In this document: positions 34,547 through 41,867 of the stretch, piece after piece
How positions within the stretch are numbered: position 1 is the first letter of the stretch
Layout of the letters: the number at the start of each line of letters is the position of its first letter
The notes under the pieces: generated by a model
What the model saw: the letters and a program-made list of their open reading frames with translations, nothing else
Database searches by the model: none
Told to the model about the DNA's origin: nothing
Assembly (NCBI GenBank): GCA_947626275.1
Contig: CANQRL010000001.1
Coordinates: 124,001 to 188,000 of the forward strand
Length of the DNA: 64,000 nucleotides
Direction: 5' to 3'
Origin: an uncultured Bacilli bacterium
GTDB lineage: Bacteria > Bacillota_I > Bacilli_A > RF39 > UBA660
Program-made: the position numbers and the translations under genes

Positions 34547-36073
34547 TTAATAAGTCTTTCCTTCGTCTTCTAATTCAGAAGTGGCTTGTAAAGAATCCAT
34601 GTAGAGATGATACTCTTCCTCACTTGCCCAAACCGTTCCATCAGGAGCTGTATAGAAATCCTCTATCGAACCACTTAGATCTTCCCCTGTCGTTTCTTCT
34701 TGTTGTTCTCCTTCTTGAACAGTCGTTTCTTCTGTTACCGTTGCTTCTCCTTCTGGGATTGTATCAAAAACAGCGGCGTCTCCTTCATAAGATGTCTCAG
34801 CAACTTGAGAGTTTACAAACCAATTGTATTCCTCTTCACTTGCCCAATACGTTCCATCAGGAGCAAGATAGTAGTTAGAATCTTCTGTATAAGTATCATC
34901 ATCCGTATAGGTGATTTCATTCTCTCCTGTTTCCGCATAGGTTGTAGTAGCTGATTCAGCGTTCAAATAATCTTGATAATCAGATTCAGATGCCCATGTC
35001 GTTCCATCGGGAGCTGTATAATAATCAGAAGCTCCTAAATCCTCACCATAATCTTCTTCATAGTTTCCATTAGTATCAGCTGGGTTAGCACTTTGATAAC
35101 CGCTTTGAAGATTGAGATAATCTTGCTGAGATTCATAAACGGCTCCATCTATCCAGTAGTAACCATCTTGGTAATATCCTCCGTATTCGTCTCTTTCCAC
35201 GGTTTCTGTCGTTTCATAAGTTTCCCCTTCATTAGTAGTAGCATGACTTCCACTAATAAACGCATTATATTCATCTTCACTCGTCCAGTAGGTACCATCA
35301 GGCGCACGGTATCCTTCTCCTTGTTCAACGATTTCCCCACTACCTGGTGTCACAACAGTACCGTTATTAGATTGTACGTACTTATTATATTCCTCTTCGC
35401 TTGTCCAAACAGATCCATCAGGCGCTGTCCATCCAGAATCCGTCGTAATGATGGTTTCGCCATTTTGACCTTGCATATATTTTTGATATTCTTCCTCGCT
35501 TGTCCAAGCACTTCCATCAGGAGCAATATAAGCATCTCCCGTAATCGTTACGGTCTCCGCACCAGCTTCGGCATCTAGTAAGCCAGCATCCTTTGCTTCC
35601 TGATAATCTTGTTCGCTGGCCCAAGTATCTCCACCACCTGTTGGAGTATACGTAGGACCTGTATAGGTATCTCCATATTGTTCGTTCAATTCTGCCGCTA
35701 CTTGCTCTGGCGTTTTCATATCGTTTGTTACGCCTATTTTTCCTAAGACACCATCCAAGGAATCGGCAGGTAGCACAAAAGAGAATTCTTCCCCTTCTCC
35801 TTCTAGCGCACCCGTATCCGCATCATCTGCTAATTGCGTATTTTCTGCCGCTGGATTATCTTCTACCTTAGGAGTCGCATTACAACCTACCAAAGCAACT
35901 GCCAAAGAAGTTGCAGCGGTTCCTAGTAAAACAGCTTCACGAGCTTTTATTACGTACCTTTTTCTTTTCTTAGTGGATGGAGTAAACAGACGAGAAAGAG
36001 CCGCATCATTCGTTCTTACAATATCATTGTTTACTCTTATACTTCCTAATACTTTATCTAAATCTTGATCCAT
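34547..36073 (-). CDS. surface protein with eight APDG-W-EEY repeats, lipobox-like signal
   Basis: This protein of about 508 residues begins with a long basic region and a hydrophobic stretch ending in ALVGC (Cys64), a lipobox-like site, followed by an acidic linker. Between residues 149 and 493 it carries six clear copies of a unit of about 18 residues (aromatic-x-APDG-x-x-W-x-SEEEY-x-x-aromatic) and two degenerate ones, separated by acidic, Thr-rich linkers. I know no family with this unit. I start it at the ATG at 36073, eight bases after AAGGGAG. It has its own promoter and terminator. It is a paralogue of the gene at 36229; residues about 133-170 are nearly identical in both. Confidence 0.8.
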   Translation of the reverse strand: MDQDLDKVLGSIRVNNDIVRTNDAALSRLFTPSTKKRKRYVIKAREAVLLGTAATSLAVALVGCNATPKVEDNPAAENTQLADDADTGALEGEGEEFSFVLPADSLDGVLGKIGVTNDMKTPEQVAAELNEQYGDTYTGPTYTPTGGGDTWASEQDYQEAKDAGLLDAEAGAETVTITGDAYIAPDGSAWTSEEEYQKYMQGQNGETIITTDSGWTAPDGSVWTSEEEYNKYVQSNNGTVVTPGSGEIVEQGEGYRAPDGTYWTSEDEYNAFISGSHATTNEGETYETTETVERDEYGGYYQDGYYWIDGAVYESQQDYLNLQSGYQSANPADTNGNYEEDYGEDLGASDYYTAPDGTTWASESDYQDYLNAESATTTYAETGENEITYTDDDTYTEDSNYYLAPDGTYWASEEEYNWFVNSQVAETSYEGDAAVFDTIPEGEATVTEETTVQEGEQQEETTGEDLSGSIEDFYTAPDGTVWASEEEYHLYMDSLQATSELEDEGKTY

Positions 36074-36148
36074 GAAAATTTCTCCCTTCTCACTAAGACG
36101 TGGATTCATTCCCAATTTCCCTATGGTATGGTAAATCTTACTATTTAA

Positions 36149-36177
36149 AGTATATAATTTTTTAGAAAAATAGTCAA
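36149..36177 (-). promoter_or_regulatory. SigA-type promoter of the gene at 36073
   Basis: TTGACT at 36172-36177 and TATACT at 36149-36154 are 17 bases apart. The leader is about 70 nt. Confidence 0.78.
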
Positions 36178-36205
36178 TTCTTTTTTACGTAATCCCTTCG
36201 ACAAA

Positions 36206-36230
36206 CAAAAAAAGGTCTAAGACCTTTTTT
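36206..36230 (-). terminator. intrinsic terminator of the repeat-protein gene at 36229
   Basis: A nine-base-pair stem (AAAAAGGTC / GACCTTTTT, three-base loop) is followed by more T on the minus strand. Confidence 0.82.
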
Positions 36231-37377
36231 ATTTTGCATATCCATTTTCTGCCGTAAGAGAATCTTCATACATTCTATATTCTTCTTCACTTGTCCAAAC
36301 AGATCCATCTGGAGCCGTATAGAAGTCACTAGATGCTTCATATTGTGGAGTATCATCCCCTACTTCGTTTTGTTGTCCACCATATAATAAATCTAAATAA
36401 TCTTGCTTAGAAGCATAAACTTCTCCATTAACCCAGTAATATCCATCTTGATAGTATCCACCGTATTCATCGGTTTCTCTTTGTTCGGTGCTTGGAGAAT
36501 AATCCTCATAATCATCTTGGTAATAATCATCTTGATAAGTATCATCATAATATTCAGTTGTTTGATTAACGCCAGAGATGTATTTTAACCATTCTTCTTG
36601 GCTTTCCCAGTAAGTACCATCTGGAGCAAGGTATCCTTCTCCACGTTCTACTACTTCCCCACTACCTGGAGTAACGACTGTACCGTTTTGAGATTGTACA
36701 TACTTGTTATATTCTTCTTCACTTGTCCAAACAGATCCATCTGGAGCAACCCAACCAGAATCTGTCGTAACAACTGTATCTCCCTTTTGTCCTTCAACAT
36801 ATTTTTTATATTCTGCTTCACTTGTCCAAGCACTTCCATCTGGAGCAATGTAAGCATCTCCTGTGATGGTTACTTTCTCCGTTCCAGCTGCTGCATCTAG
36901 TAAACCAGCATCCTTAGCTTCCTGATAATCTTGTTCACTTGCCCAAGTATCTCCACCTTTTTCTGGTGTATAGGTAGGACCAGTATACGTATCTCCATAC
37001 TTCTCGTTTAATTCTGCTATCACTTGTTCAGGTGTTTTCATAGTGTTTTTAATAGAAACTGTTCCTAATTTTCCATTTAAGATATCCGCAGGCATTTCAA
37101 AAGTAAAGCTATCGTCATCTCCTGTTAACTCACCGGTATCGGCATCATCTGCACCTTGTGTATTGGTTGCTTCTGGATTTTCTGGAACCGCACTAGAAGA
37201 AGCTTGGTTCGCACCACATCCCACTAAACTAGCAATGATAGAAACACCAATAGTAGCCTTTAAAATATTCTCTCTCGTTACTACTTTTTTTCTTCCATTT
37301 CCTTGAAAAAATTTAGCCTTTGTATTTACTACAATCGTTCCTAAATTAGAACGAATTCTCGATAAAATGTTTCTCAT
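36229..37377 (-). CDS. surface protein with APDG-W-EEY repeats, paralogue 2
   Basis: This 382-residue protein is a shorter paralogue of the gene at 34547. A long basic start leads to a hydrophobic stretch ending in SLVGC (Cys54), again lipobox-like. A shared region with TPEQVIAELNEKYGDTYTG follows, then five good repeat units (such as YIAPDGSAWTSEAEY and FYTAPDGSVWTSEEEY) and two degenerate ones. A Tyr/Asp-rich linker (DDYYQDDYEDY) lies before the last units. It has a consensus promoter and GGGGG upstream of the ATG. The acidic, aromatic repeats could bind wall glycans, metal ions or each other; this is open. Confidence 0.8.
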   Translation of the reverse strand: MRNILSRIRSNLGTIVVNTKAKFFQGNGRKKVVTRENILKATIGVSIIASLVGCGANQASSSAVPENPEATNTQGADDADTGELTGDDDSFTFEMPADILNGKLGTVSIKNTMKTPEQVIAELNEKYGDTYTGPTYTPEKGGDTWASEQDYQEAKDAGLLDAAAGTEKVTITGDAYIAPDGSAWTSEAEYKKYVEGQKGDTVVTTDSGWVAPDGSVWTSEEEYNKYVQSQNGTVVTPGSGEVVERGEGYLAPDGTYWESQEEWLKYISGVNQTTEYYDDTYQDDYYQDDYEDYSPSTEQRETDEYGGYYQDGYYWVNGEVYASKQDYLDLLYGGQQNEVGDDTPQYEASSDFYTAPDGSVWTSEEEYRMYEDSLTAENGYAK

Positions 37378-37408
37378 AAAATTTCCCCCTCTTTCAAAAG
37401 ACTGCTAT

Positions 37409-37437
37409 ATCCTACCATTTTTTTCTTTATTTGTCAA
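37409..37437 (-). promoter_or_regulatory. SigA-type promoter of the gene at 37377
   Basis: TTGACA at 37432-37437 and TAGGAT at 37409-37414 are 17 bases apart. Confidence 0.72.
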
Positions 37438-37466
37438 ATTTATTTTGAAAAGAAATAAAATAAACT

Positions 37467-38327
37467 ATGAAAACAAAAATCTACGCTAGTCTATTATTGG
37501 CATTCCTAATCAGTATTCTCCTAAAAGCAGGTGTCGTAAAAGAACAAATTCTAACCGCGGTTAGTCTCTTTGAAACCAAAGTATTTCCAAGCTTATTTCC
37601 CTTTTTAGTACTCTCACCTTTCTTTATTCAATATGGTCTTTTTGATTTCATCAAAAAAGTCTTTGGACCACTTGTGAGAAAGATTTTTCGCATCTCTGAA
37701 AATGGTGCTTATCTCTTTTTTATGAGTATGATTTCGGGATTTCCTTCCAGCGCAGGATACGCCAAAAATTTGGAAGAGAAAAACCTTTTATCACAAAAAG
37801 AAGCTACCCATATTCTTTTATTCTCCCATTTTTCCAATCCTCTTTTTATCTTCTCCATGGTTTCTACAAGACCGCTTCTAGTCTTAACATGTCACTATCT
37901 TGGAAACGTCATATTAGGCTTTGTCTTTCGCTTCTTTTCGCCTATAGAAGACAAACAAAAAGAAACCCTTCTTCCACCGAAAAGTTTCTTTGAAATTTTT
38001 TCTTCTTCTATCCACCATGCCATGGAAAACCTCCTATTTATCCTAGGAGTAATTGTCTTTTTCTTCTGTGTCAATGCCATATTTCCAAATCCTATTACCA
38101 ATTTTTGTCTCGAACTAAGTCAAGGACTACACTATCTTAATACCCTGAACATTTCGCCCAAAATGGTAGCCGTTCTCTCCTGCTTTTTACTATCCTTTGG
38201 AGGATTCAGTGTCCATTTACAAACCTTTGGAATCTTAGCAGAGTGGAAAATTTCTTACCTACCTTATTTAGCAACTAGAATCATCCATGGTGTCCTTTCC
38301 TCTATTTGTTTGCTTTTTCTTTATTGA
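37467..38327 (+). CDS. ylbJ: YlbJ-like membrane protein (Gate domain)
   Basis: This 286-residue protein has about eight membrane helices. It shows the YlbJ pattern: FPSLFPFLVLSPFFI near the start, MISGFPSSAGYAKNLEEKNLL and FSHFSNPLFIFSMV in the middle, all typical of the nucleoside-recognition Gate domain. In Bacillus YlbJ is a sporulation membrane protein encoded near ylbL and rsmD, so the wider neighbourhood agrees. No good ribosome site precedes the ATG, and a TTGTCA/TAAAAT pair with 19-base spacing would place the transcript start almost on the ATG. Its stop lies inside the convergent pilin gene by seven bases. Confidence 0.72.
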   Translation: MKTKIYASLLLAFLISILLKAGVVKEQILTAVSLFETKVFPSLFPFLVLSPFFIQYGLFDFIKKVFGPLVRKIFRISENGAYLFFMSMISGFPSSAGYAKNLEEKNLLSQKEATHILLFSHFSNPLFIFSMVSTRPLLVLTCHYLGNVILGFVFRFFSPIEDKQKETLLPPKSFFEIFSSSIHHAMENLLFILGVIVFFFCVNAIFPNPITNFCLELSQGLHYLNTLNISPKMVAVLSCFLLSFGGFSVHLQTFGILAEWKISYLPYLATRIIHGVLSSICLLFLY

Positions 38328-38836
38328 GTAAGGGTTACAGAAGCAGACGAGTTATAAAGATAAACAACTGATACGCCAAAGTTTTGCGATTCAAACATCG
38401 TAGAGGTAATCGAAATATCTATATAAAGATAAGAGTAATTACCAGTTTGTGTCTTCTTATCGACTTTATTCACTTTAATAACTGGGGAAGCCTCCGTTAC
38501 TAATTGATAATTAAACGTTTCGCCATTTCCTGAATAGGTAATAGAACTACCCGTTACTTTTAAATTTTTTGTAAACTGTGTCCCATCGCTTTTTCGAAAA
38601 GTAAACGTGTAGTTTCCCCCACTACCAGTAGCAGAAACAAGAGTATACTCCATCGCATCATAGTTTAACTGATCACTTAAAAGTGACTGTTGTAAGACAA
38701 GCTCACTTCGAAGAGAAGAATTGATGTAGTTCTCTTTAATAATGACAATAATATTGAATAAAAATACTAAAACTACTGTCGATAGCGTAAAAGAAGTCAA
38801 TAGTTCTATGATTGTAAATCCCTTTTGATTCTTCAT
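38321..38836 (-). CDS. prepilin-like protein
   Basis: This 171-residue protein has a type III prepilin signal (QKGFTIIELLTSFTLSTVV) with Glu5, a long N-terminal helix to about residue 50, and a beta-rich head rich in Ser, Thr and Tyr. It resembles minor pseudopilins of the ComGF/GspJ kind. It follows the other pilin-like gene by three bases and is probably co-transcribed with it. The end overlaps the ylbJ-like gene on the other strand. Confidence 0.78.
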   Translation of the reverse strand: MKNQKGFTIIELLTSFTLSTVVLVFLFNIIVIIKENYINSSLRSELVLQQSLLSDQLNYDAMEYTLVSATGSGGNYTFTFRKSDGTQFTKNLKVTGSSITYSGNGETFNYQLVTEASPVIKVNKVDKKTQTGNYSYLYIDISITSTMFESQNFGVSVVYLYNSSASVTLTQ

Positions 38837-38839
38837 CTT

Positions 38840-39382
38840 TTAAGCCCCCTCACTCATTTGAAAGCTGATGGCAGCAAATCGGAACAAAGATGGAGTTGAC
38901 CCATATTTGACGAAAATCTGATAAGTAGTACCTGTATCTTCTTCCTCGATTTTTGGAAGAGCAACGGTATTCATAAAAGGACGGAAGGTACTATCAACAG
39001 CAATGACTTTCTCTTTTAAAGCTTGAAATTCTTCAGCCGTAGTGCCCTTCTCTACTTTGACCATATAAAATCCCGTTACGCCTAAATCGGATAGTAACGA
39101 AGACCATAGACTCCCAACCGCCGCACTAGACAAATTCTTTACGGTACCACTGTCTATATCTTGATAAAATGCCGTCGGTGCATTCTCCACAAGATATCGT
39201 TTCAAAGCATCAGCGTGATAAATATCATTCACGGTATTATACCGATATAACCGCGTATAAGAATCGCCAATTGCCGAGTACTGAACAAAGATATATACTA
39301 AGATTCCAGCAATAGTTAACGATACCAATAATGTCTCCATTAACAAGAATCCACGATTGTCGAATTGGACATTTTTTTTCAT
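38840..39382 (-). CDS. prepilin-like minor pilin
   Basis: This 180-residue protein has an unusual prepilin start: NRGFLLMETLLVSLTIAGIL, with Gly before Phe and a Glu at position 5 but Leu-Met rather than Thr-Leu-Val. The N-terminal helix then leads to a mixed head domain without Cys. AGGAGTG lies eight bases before the ATG. It is divergent from pilB, and the intergenic region of about 110 bases should hold both promoters. It may be a minor pilin that starts pilus assembly. Confidence 0.72.
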   Translation of the reverse strand: MKKNVQFDNRGFLLMETLLVSLTIAGILVYIFVQYSAIGDSYTRLYRYNTVNDIYHADALKRYLVENAPTAFYQDIDSGTVKNLSSAAVGSLWSSLLSDLGVTGFYMVKVEKGTTAEEFQALKEKVIAVDSTFRPFMNTVALPKIEEEDTGTTYQIFVKYGSTPSLFRFAAISFQMSEGA

Positions 39383-39401
39383 AGAATTGTCACTCCTCGT
39401 A

Positions 39402-39430
39402 TTGTATTTAACACAAGAATATTATATAAT
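39402..39430 (+). promoter_or_regulatory. SigA-type promoter of pilB
   Basis: TTGTAT at 39402-39407 and TATAAT at 39425-39430 are 17 bases apart. The -10 is nearly palindromic and may also serve the divergent pilin gene. Confidence 0.72.
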
Positions 39431-39494
39431 ATATTCAGGATAAAATCTAGTCCTAAAGAATAAAAGAAACAAAAGTAAGAAGGGATTGACTAAG

Positions 39495-41024
39495 ATGCTT
39501 AGAGTATTTGACTATGAGAAAATACCAATCGTCGAAATTGTTAACGACATTATGTTAGATGCTTCTAAAAGAGGAGCGAGTGATATTCACTTTGACCCTC
39601 ATAAAGACAACATGATTATAAGAATCCGTATCGACGGAGCCCTTATCAACTATGCAGAAGTACCAGCACTTTTTCAAAAAAACCTAGTTACCCGTGTTAA
39701 AATTATCTCTGGGATGAATATTACAGAGTCAAGATTGCCACAGGATGGTGCGATTAAAACCAATTTACAAGGAACCAACCTAGATATGCGTGTTTCTTGT
39801 TTACCTACCAATTTAGGAGAGAAGATCGTTATCCGTATCATGGACTATAGTTTAAGTGGTACCGGTATTGAAAATTTGGGATTCTCCCCTTCCAATTACG
39901 AAAAAATATTAAAAATGTTGAAATTGCCAAACGGTATTATCATGGTAACCGGTGCTACAGGTAGTGGTAAATCAACTACTGTATACGCCATGTTGCAAAA
40001 ATTAAATAAAGAGGATACCAACATCATTTCCGTTGAGGACCCAGTCGAAATGAATATCGAAGGAATCAACCAAGTTCAGACGAACAGTGAAATCGGATTA
40101 GACTTCGCAACTGTTCTTCGTTCTATCTTGCGTCAAGACCCCAACGTTATCATGATTGGAGAGATTCGTGATACCGAAACAGCAAAAATAGCCGTTCGTG
40201 CTTCTATTACGGGACACTTAGTTCTCTCTACTATCCACACCAACGATGCTTTAAACACGATTGAACGTCTTTTGGATATGGATGTTGAAAGATACTTATT
40301 AGCGAGTGCCCTAGAAGGAATTATCGCTCAGAAATTAGCGCGTAAGTTATGTGAAAAATGTCGAAAGAAACGTCCTGCTACTCAATATGAAAAAGACTTA
40401 TTTAGGGATGCCCTAAACAAAGATATCGATTATCTATATTCAGCCGAAGGGTGCGAAGAATGTCATCACGGATATAAAGGAAGAATTCCTATTCATGAAG
40501 TTCTTCTTATCAATACGACGATTAGAGATGGTATCACAGCCAATCTTCGAAAAGATGAATTAAGACATCTCGTATATTCTCAAGACGTTACTTCCCTACT
40601 ACAAGATGGTTTGATGAAAGTAGAACAAGGACTTACAACCGTGGAAGAGTTATTAAAACTTATCGACCTTGAAAACGACGAGACCAATAAAGACTCTGTT
40701 ATCGGATTAAAAGAATCTCTACGTTTAGCGCATGAAAAAGAATTAGAAAACAATCATAAGAAAGAAACGGAAGAAAAGAAAGTAGAAAAGGTAGAGCCAA
40801 AGAAAACTGCTAATAAAGAGGACGATGAATTACTAAGTGCTTTAAAATCTCTCAATATTGACTTACCAACCGAAGAAAAGAAAGAACCAGTAAAAGAAAA
40901 GCCAGCTCCAGCGAAAGAAGAACTAACAGATCGAACGAATGAGATTGATGATATTTTAGCCGGTATTGACTTTGGAGAAATGGATGGATTATCCGAAGAT
41001 ACCTTACGAGATTTATTAAAATAA
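39495..41024 (+). CDS. pilB: PilB/GspE-type pilus assembly ATPase with C-terminal extension
   Basis: This protein of about 509 residues is a type II secretion/type IV pilus ATPase: GATGSGKSTT (Walker A, about 156-165), IGEIRDTETA (Walker B region), STIHTND, and a four-Cys zinc site (CEKC ... CEEC). The usual N-terminal MshEN domain is absent; the protein starts directly at the DIHFDP region, as in ComGA. After about residue 390 it adds a charged Lys/Glu-rich tail of about 120 residues ending in acidic helical blocks with DDELLSAL and DEIDDILAG, not usual for the family. I start it at the ATG at 39495, nine bases after AAGGGA. Confidence 0.88.
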   Translation: MLRVFDYEKIPIVEIVNDIMLDASKRGASDIHFDPHKDNMIIRIRIDGALINYAEVPALFQKNLVTRVKIISGMNITESRLPQDGAIKTNLQGTNLDMRVSCLPTNLGEKIVIRIMDYSLSGTGIENLGFSPSNYEKILKMLKLPNGIIMVTGATGSGKSTTVYAMLQKLNKEDTNIISVEDPVEMNIEGINQVQTNSEIGLDFATVLRSILRQDPNVIMIGEIRDTETAKIAVRASITGHLVLSTIHTNDALNTIERLLDMDVERYLLASALEGIIAQKLARKLCEKCRKKRPATQYEKDLFRDALNKDIDYLYSAEGCEECHHGYKGRIPIHEVLLINTTIRDGITANLRKDELRHLVYSQDVTSLLQDGLMKVEQGLTTVEELLKLIDLENDETNKDSVIGLKESLRLAHEKELENNHKKETEEKKVEKVEPKKTANKEDDELLSALKSLNIDLPTEEKKEPVKEKPAPAKEELTDRTNEIDDILAGIDFGEMDGLSEDTLRDLLK

Positions 41025-41031
41025 AAAGAAA

Positions 41032-41061
41032 AAAGAATGAAATGTAATAATTTCATTCTTT
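41032..41061. terminator. bidirectional intrinsic terminator between pilB and pilD
   Basis: A 12-base-pair stem (41032-41043 with 41050-41061) has A and T runs on its two sides and lies between convergent genes. Confidence 0.82.
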
Positions 41062-41063
41062 TT

Positions 41064-41867
41064 TTAAGCAAATACCAGAAGGACGTCTAACCAACTACAT
41101 TGTAAGAAGAAAAGGATAAGGGTCGCAACACTTAAGAACGGTCCAAAAGGAATAACATGAGTAGATTTTCGAAGGAGAAGAACAAAGGCTATCGGTAATC
41201 CAATAATACTAGCTACAAAGATAGTAACGATAGAAAGTGGAAAACCTAACACCATTCCGACTAGGAACATCAGTTTAATATCTCCCCCACCCATCGATTC
41301 CTTTTTAAATAGGAAATCGCCAAATAATTTTACTCCGTACATCAAAAGAAAAGCGAAAAAGCCATCCCGTAAAGCAATCCATAATTGGTAAAAAGCACCG
41401 GAAAAAGAGAAATCCTTTAAAGAGCCTCCTCCCAAAAAGAAAGCACCAATCGCTAAAAGAATAGCCCCTACTATCACAATTTCATCTGGAATAATGTAGT
41501 ACTTGTAATCACTAATAATAATGATAACTAAAATGGAAGATAGAACTAATGCGATAAAGCAAGAAGCACTAAAACCAAAAATTAAATAAGAGAGTAAAAA
41601 TAAGAACCCTGTTAATAATTCAAAAATGGTATAGTACCAAGAAATCTTTGCCTTACAGTGTTTACATTTTCCTCCTTGAATGAGGAAAGATAAAACAGGA
41701 ATCAGTTCTAGTGGTCCTAATTTATGATTACATACCGTACAATGAGAAGAAGGAAACACTAAGGATTCCTTCTTCGGTAAACGATATCCAACGACATTGT
41801 AAAAAGAGCCAAATATTAATCCAAAGATGAAAAATACAACTGCATAATATATGACCAAACCAATCAC
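41064..41867 (-). CDS. pilD: prepilin peptidase / methyltransferase
   Basis: This 267-residue membrane protein has the bifunctional PilD/ComC layout: an N-terminal cytoplasmic loop with two CxxC pairs (CTVC, CKHC) after GSFYNVVGYRLP, then membrane helices with the two catalytic aspartates in SDYKYYIIPDE and GGGDIKLM. It cuts prepilin leaders after Gly and methylates the new N-terminus. It overlaps pilC by four bases (ATGA). The four prepilin-like proteins in this window are its obvious substrates. Confidence 0.92.
   Translation of the reverse strand: MIGLVIYYAVVFFIFGLIFGSFYNVVGYRLPKKESLVFPSSHCTVCNHKLGPLELIPVLSFLIQGGKCKHCKAKISWYYTIFELLTGFLFLLSYLIFGFSASCFIALVLSSILVIIIISDYKYYIIPDEIVIVGAILLAIGAFFLGGGSLKDFSFSGAFYQLWIALRDGFFAFLLMYGVKLFGDFLFKKESMGGGDIKLMFLVGMVLGFPLSIVTIFVASIIGLPIAFVLLLRKSTHVIPFGPFLSVATLILFFLQCSWLDVLLVFA

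Noticed and set aside
34624-36900. Several plus-strand open frames of 60-160 codons across the repeat-protein genes
   Set aside because: They are antisense shadows caused by the repetitive coding sequence; none has a ribosome site or a plausible protein.
34547-37377. CRISPR array or satellite DNA in the repeat-rich region
   Set aside because: The repeats are of codon-level, protein origin, with unequal spacing and continuous reading frames.
37431-37461. Promoter giving a leaderless ylbJ transcript
   Set aside because: The TTGTCA/TAAAAT pair has a 19-base spacer and overlaps the promoter of the divergent gene; too weak to list as a feature.
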